From positions 10,720,616-10,784,615 of the forward strand of contig OZ024867.1 in NCBI GenBank assembly GCA_964017155.1: a DNA stretch of 64,000 nt, read 5' to 3'. Both the position numbers and the translations under genes were made by a program. Positions 61,035-64,000 of this stretch are shown piece by piece. The stretch comes from Oasisia sp. SBJ-2009 (taxonomy: Eukaryota > Annelida > Polychaeta > Sabellida > Siboglinidae). How positions within the stretch are numbered: position 1 is the stretch's first letter; every line of letters begins with the position of its first letter. The notes beneath the pieces are model-generated. The model had not been told where the DNA came from. It did no database searches and saw only the letters and a list, made by a program, of their open reading frames with translations.

Positions 61035-63733
61035 TTAATATGATATGAGGCAGAAAGTGAGTTTGGGCAGAAACCTAGCATTTAAATTATAATGATAGAG
61101 CATAATTAATGTATGTAATCAGCTTAATAATACATTTTCCGTTAATTATGTCATTTATGATTTTCTATGAGTAGTTACGTAATTGTTTATACAAATAAGG
61201 CAATATTAATTTTGTGTGAAAACACATGTGATAATTAAACACATGTTCTTTTGTTTCTCTTAGGCATACTACTTGACCATATCTGTCACATATCAACGTA
61301 CAATGTCTGCAATTACGTGCATGTCATCACACGTACGATGTCTTCCGTTACATAGTGTGACATTTGCTAATAAATGAAACCTGCCGCAACATCACATCGA
61401 TTGTCATGCGTCGTTTACTGTCACTGTCAATCCGGTTTTAAAAGTGGGGATACGGGTGACCAATTTATATACACATATGTATGCATATGCACGGGCGTCG
61501 ATTGGTGGGGGACGGGGGGGGACGCGTCCCCCCACTTTTCAGGGTGGGGGACAGCATAGGAATTGTCCCCCCCCCCCAATTTTCAGTTCAAATAATTGCG
61601 AGGCTCATAGCCTGACTCAACACTCCTCTCTCTTAAGAGCCGCTACATAGGACTAGCTAGACAATAAACTCGCGATATGAAGTTCAGCAAAGTTATTTAT
61701 CGCAAATTAACACGATGCAAACAAGTTTTGAGGCATGTTTTGCTGTTAGTGCGCCATAATCCGTGACAGTAGTCATCACAGGAGAGTCATCGAACAGCCC
61801 GTGGTATTTATACCAAAACGGCTTTGTTATTTCGCTGACATTGATGATTTAAAATTTGTCGCGCAGAAAGGCCAATCGGAAAGTTTATAACTACCGGGGA
61901 AATGTAAGCCGCTGCCGGGCTCTATCAGTTTGCAACCTTGTGTTGATATTATTAATAGGCTCTAGCCATCAAGCACATTTAAAATGATGACATTTGTGTT
62001 GCACTTTCAACCCCCCCCCCCCCCCCACTTGATGCTTATCGCCTATGGCAGAAGCGGCGGATTCCTGCACTTTGTGTAACATATTCCCATTTGAGTGATA
62101 AAAAATGTCTTTGTCAAAATGTTGTATTGGGAAATTCTACACAGGCACAGCATGGGCGTCGATTAGTGGGGGACGAGGGGGATGCTGACCACCCGACGGC
62201 CTAAGGGGGCCAGCATAGGAAATGTCCTCATACTTTTTCAGTTCATAAAACAAATTTATAGGCATATATATAGCAAGACTGATCATCCCCTCTCTTAAAA
62301 ATCCTACATCGGTCTAGTAGTAAAATTAATAATAAGAACTAAGCTTCCGACTAACTAGTGGAAAATCACTAGATAAATAATTATTGCTTTGTTGGCAGCA
62401 GCCTGCAACTTGATCTAAGTCCAGTAAATATTCATCATGCCGGGCTCCGTCATTTTGCACCCTCGTATTTATATATAGCCATCAAACACATAATAGATTA
62501 TAAATTTGTGTTTGCCCTGTCAACCTTTGGGTTGCAGCCTGGTCGCCTGAGTTATGAACTGAAAAAGTATGAGGACATTTCCTATGCTGGCCCCCTCAGG
62601 CCGTAGGGTGGTCAGCATCCCCCTCGTCCCCCACTGATCGAGGCTCATGCTGTGCCTGTGTATAGAACGTCCCAATCCAACATTTTGACAAAGAAATTTG
62701 TTATCACTCAAATGGGAATATATTACACAAAGTGCAGGAATCCGCCGCTTCTGCCGTAGGCGATAAGCATCAAGTGGGGGGGGGGGGGGGGGGGTGAACG
62801 TGCAACACAAATTTCATCATTTTAAATGTGCTTGATGGCTAGATCCTATTAATAATATCAACACAAGGTTGCAAACTGATAGAGCCCGGCAGCGGCTTAC
62901 ATTTTCCCGGTAGTTATAAACTTTCCGATTGGCCTTTCTGCGCGACAAATTTTAAATCATCAATGTCAGCGAAATAACAAAGCCACGGGCTGTTCGATGA
63001 CTCTCCTGTGATGACTACTGTCACGGATTATGGCGCACTAATAGCAAAACATGCCTCAAAACTTGTTTGCATCGTGTTAATTTGCGATAAATAACTTTGC
63101 TGAACTTCATATCGCGAGTTTATTGTCTAGCTAGTCCTGTGTAGCGGCTTTTAAGAGAGAGGCTATAAGCCTCACAATTATTTGAACTGAAAAGTGGGGG
63201 GGGGGACAATTCCTATGCTGTCCCCCACCCTGAAAAGTGGGGGGACGCGTCCCCCCGTCCCCCACCAATCGACGCCCGTGCATATGCATACATATGTGTA
63301 TATCAATTGGTCACCCGTACCCCCACTTTAAAAACCGGATTGACAGTGACAGTAAACGACGCATGACAATCGATGTGATGTTGCGGAAGGTTTCATTTAT
63401 TAGCAAATGTCACACTATGTAACGGAAGACATCGTACGTGTGATGACATGCACGTAATTGCAGACATTGTACGTTGATATGTGACATATATGGTCAAGTA
63501 GTATGCCTAAGAGAAACAAAAGAACATGTGTTTAATTATCACACGTATTTTCACACAAAATTAATATTGCCTTATTTGTATACACAAATTAACGTAACTA
63601 CTCATAAAAAAATCATAAATGACATAATTAACAGAAAATATTAAGCTGATTATATACATTAATTATGCTCTATCATTATAATTTAAATGCTAGGTTTCTG
63701 CCCAAACTCACTTTCTGCCTCATATCATATTAA
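61035..63733. mobile_element. 2.7-kb foldback element with 1.2-kb inverted arms
   Basis: Left arm 61036-62246 and right arm 62554-63732 are reverse complements along nearly their full length; the spacer is about 307 bp. The arms are bounded by TTAA (61035-61038 and 63730-63733). Each arm contains poly(C)/poly(G) tracts and a copy of the 'gcgccataatccgtgac' MITE family (about 61740-61915 and 62890-63045). No transposase frame was found. It is presumably a non-autonomous DNA element or an inverted duplication of one. Confidence 0.9.
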
Positions 63734-63991
63734 CCTCTTAGATCCTGAACACCGATTTTTCGGGTTTCACTGTCGGTCATCTTGATTTTTTGACTTATGC
63801 AAATTATATGCTCATTAATTTCTCTTAGTTACACTTCAATTATTTTATGACTAACATGTGCACAGAACCTTTCTAAATCAGACAATATATACTGTTATAC
63901 ACTCTTGATGAATCGTTTTTATTTTACAGCTCATTATATGAACACGTGAAGATTTGAGTTTCAGACTCTCAGAAACTCAGGGCTTAAGAGG
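63734..63991. mobile_element. 258-bp TTAA-flanked MITE
   Basis: Bounded by TTAA at 63730-63733 and 63992-63995. Ends are inverted repeats: CCTCTTAGATCCTGA and, reverse-complemented from the right, CCTCTTAAGCCCTGA. TTAA plus CCT-type ends resembles piggyBac-derived MITEs (inference). It shares its left TTAA with the large foldback element. Confidence 0.75.
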
Positions 63992-64000
63992 TTAAGCATT

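Overview
The window is animal (metazoan) nuclear DNA, most likely from an invertebrate. It is intron-rich and AT-rich, full of (TA)n and (GT)n microsatellites, non-LTR retrotransposons, foldback and TTAA-flanked DNA transposons, and tRNA-derived SINEs. I cannot name the species. No operon, CRISPR array, rRNA or intact tRNA gene was seen.

The main content is on the minus strand. From about 59 kb down to 23.7 kb lie small cysteine-rich exons, all of phase 1-1, in a repeating order: type A (6 Cys), type B (5 Cys), one or two micro-exons of 24-33 nt, type D (7 Cys), type C (6 Cys), then A again. The series is A4 B4 m D3 C3 / A3 B3 m D2 C2 / A2 B2 m m D1 C1 / A1 B1 m m. Each module resembles an EB/EGF-like extracellular domain. 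Introns of the successive cassettes are alignable (shared SINE, shared MITE, shared microsatellite positions), so the array grew by tandem segmental duplication. In the middle cassette, exon B2 has an in-frame TAG, and exon C2 has a frameshift plus a TAG; their paralogues are open. Because every exon is 1-1, skipping a damaged exon would keep the frame. Three more micro-exons (27, 27 and 18 nt) lie at 0.27-1.55 kb on the same strand. The first and last exons of the gene were not found, so a single giant gene is an inference.

The 2-23 kb block separates the two sets of minus-strand exons. It holds the 3' part of a plus-strand THAP-domain gene (four exons, 21.8-22.8 kb, ending in a stop), a possible small promoter and membrane-protein exon on the minus strand at 10.6-10.9 kb, a broken CR1-like LINE (7.9-10.6 kb, plus), a broken L2-like LINE (13.9-15.4 kb, minus), a rearranged and broken transposon-associated gene (12.0-13.5 kb, plus), a SINE nested in a DNA element (3.5-4.75 kb), a 59-bp minisatellite and several large hairpins.

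Comparing the cassettes gives dated events: a 1.28-kb TTAA-flanked element and a LINE fragment are present in cassette 3 and absent at the matching sites in cassette 2, and a 2-kb intron segment lies in opposite orientation in cassettes 1 and 2. At the right end (61.0-63.7 kb) is a 2.7-kb element made almost wholly of two 1.2-kb inverted arms, followed directly by a second TTAA-flanked MITE.
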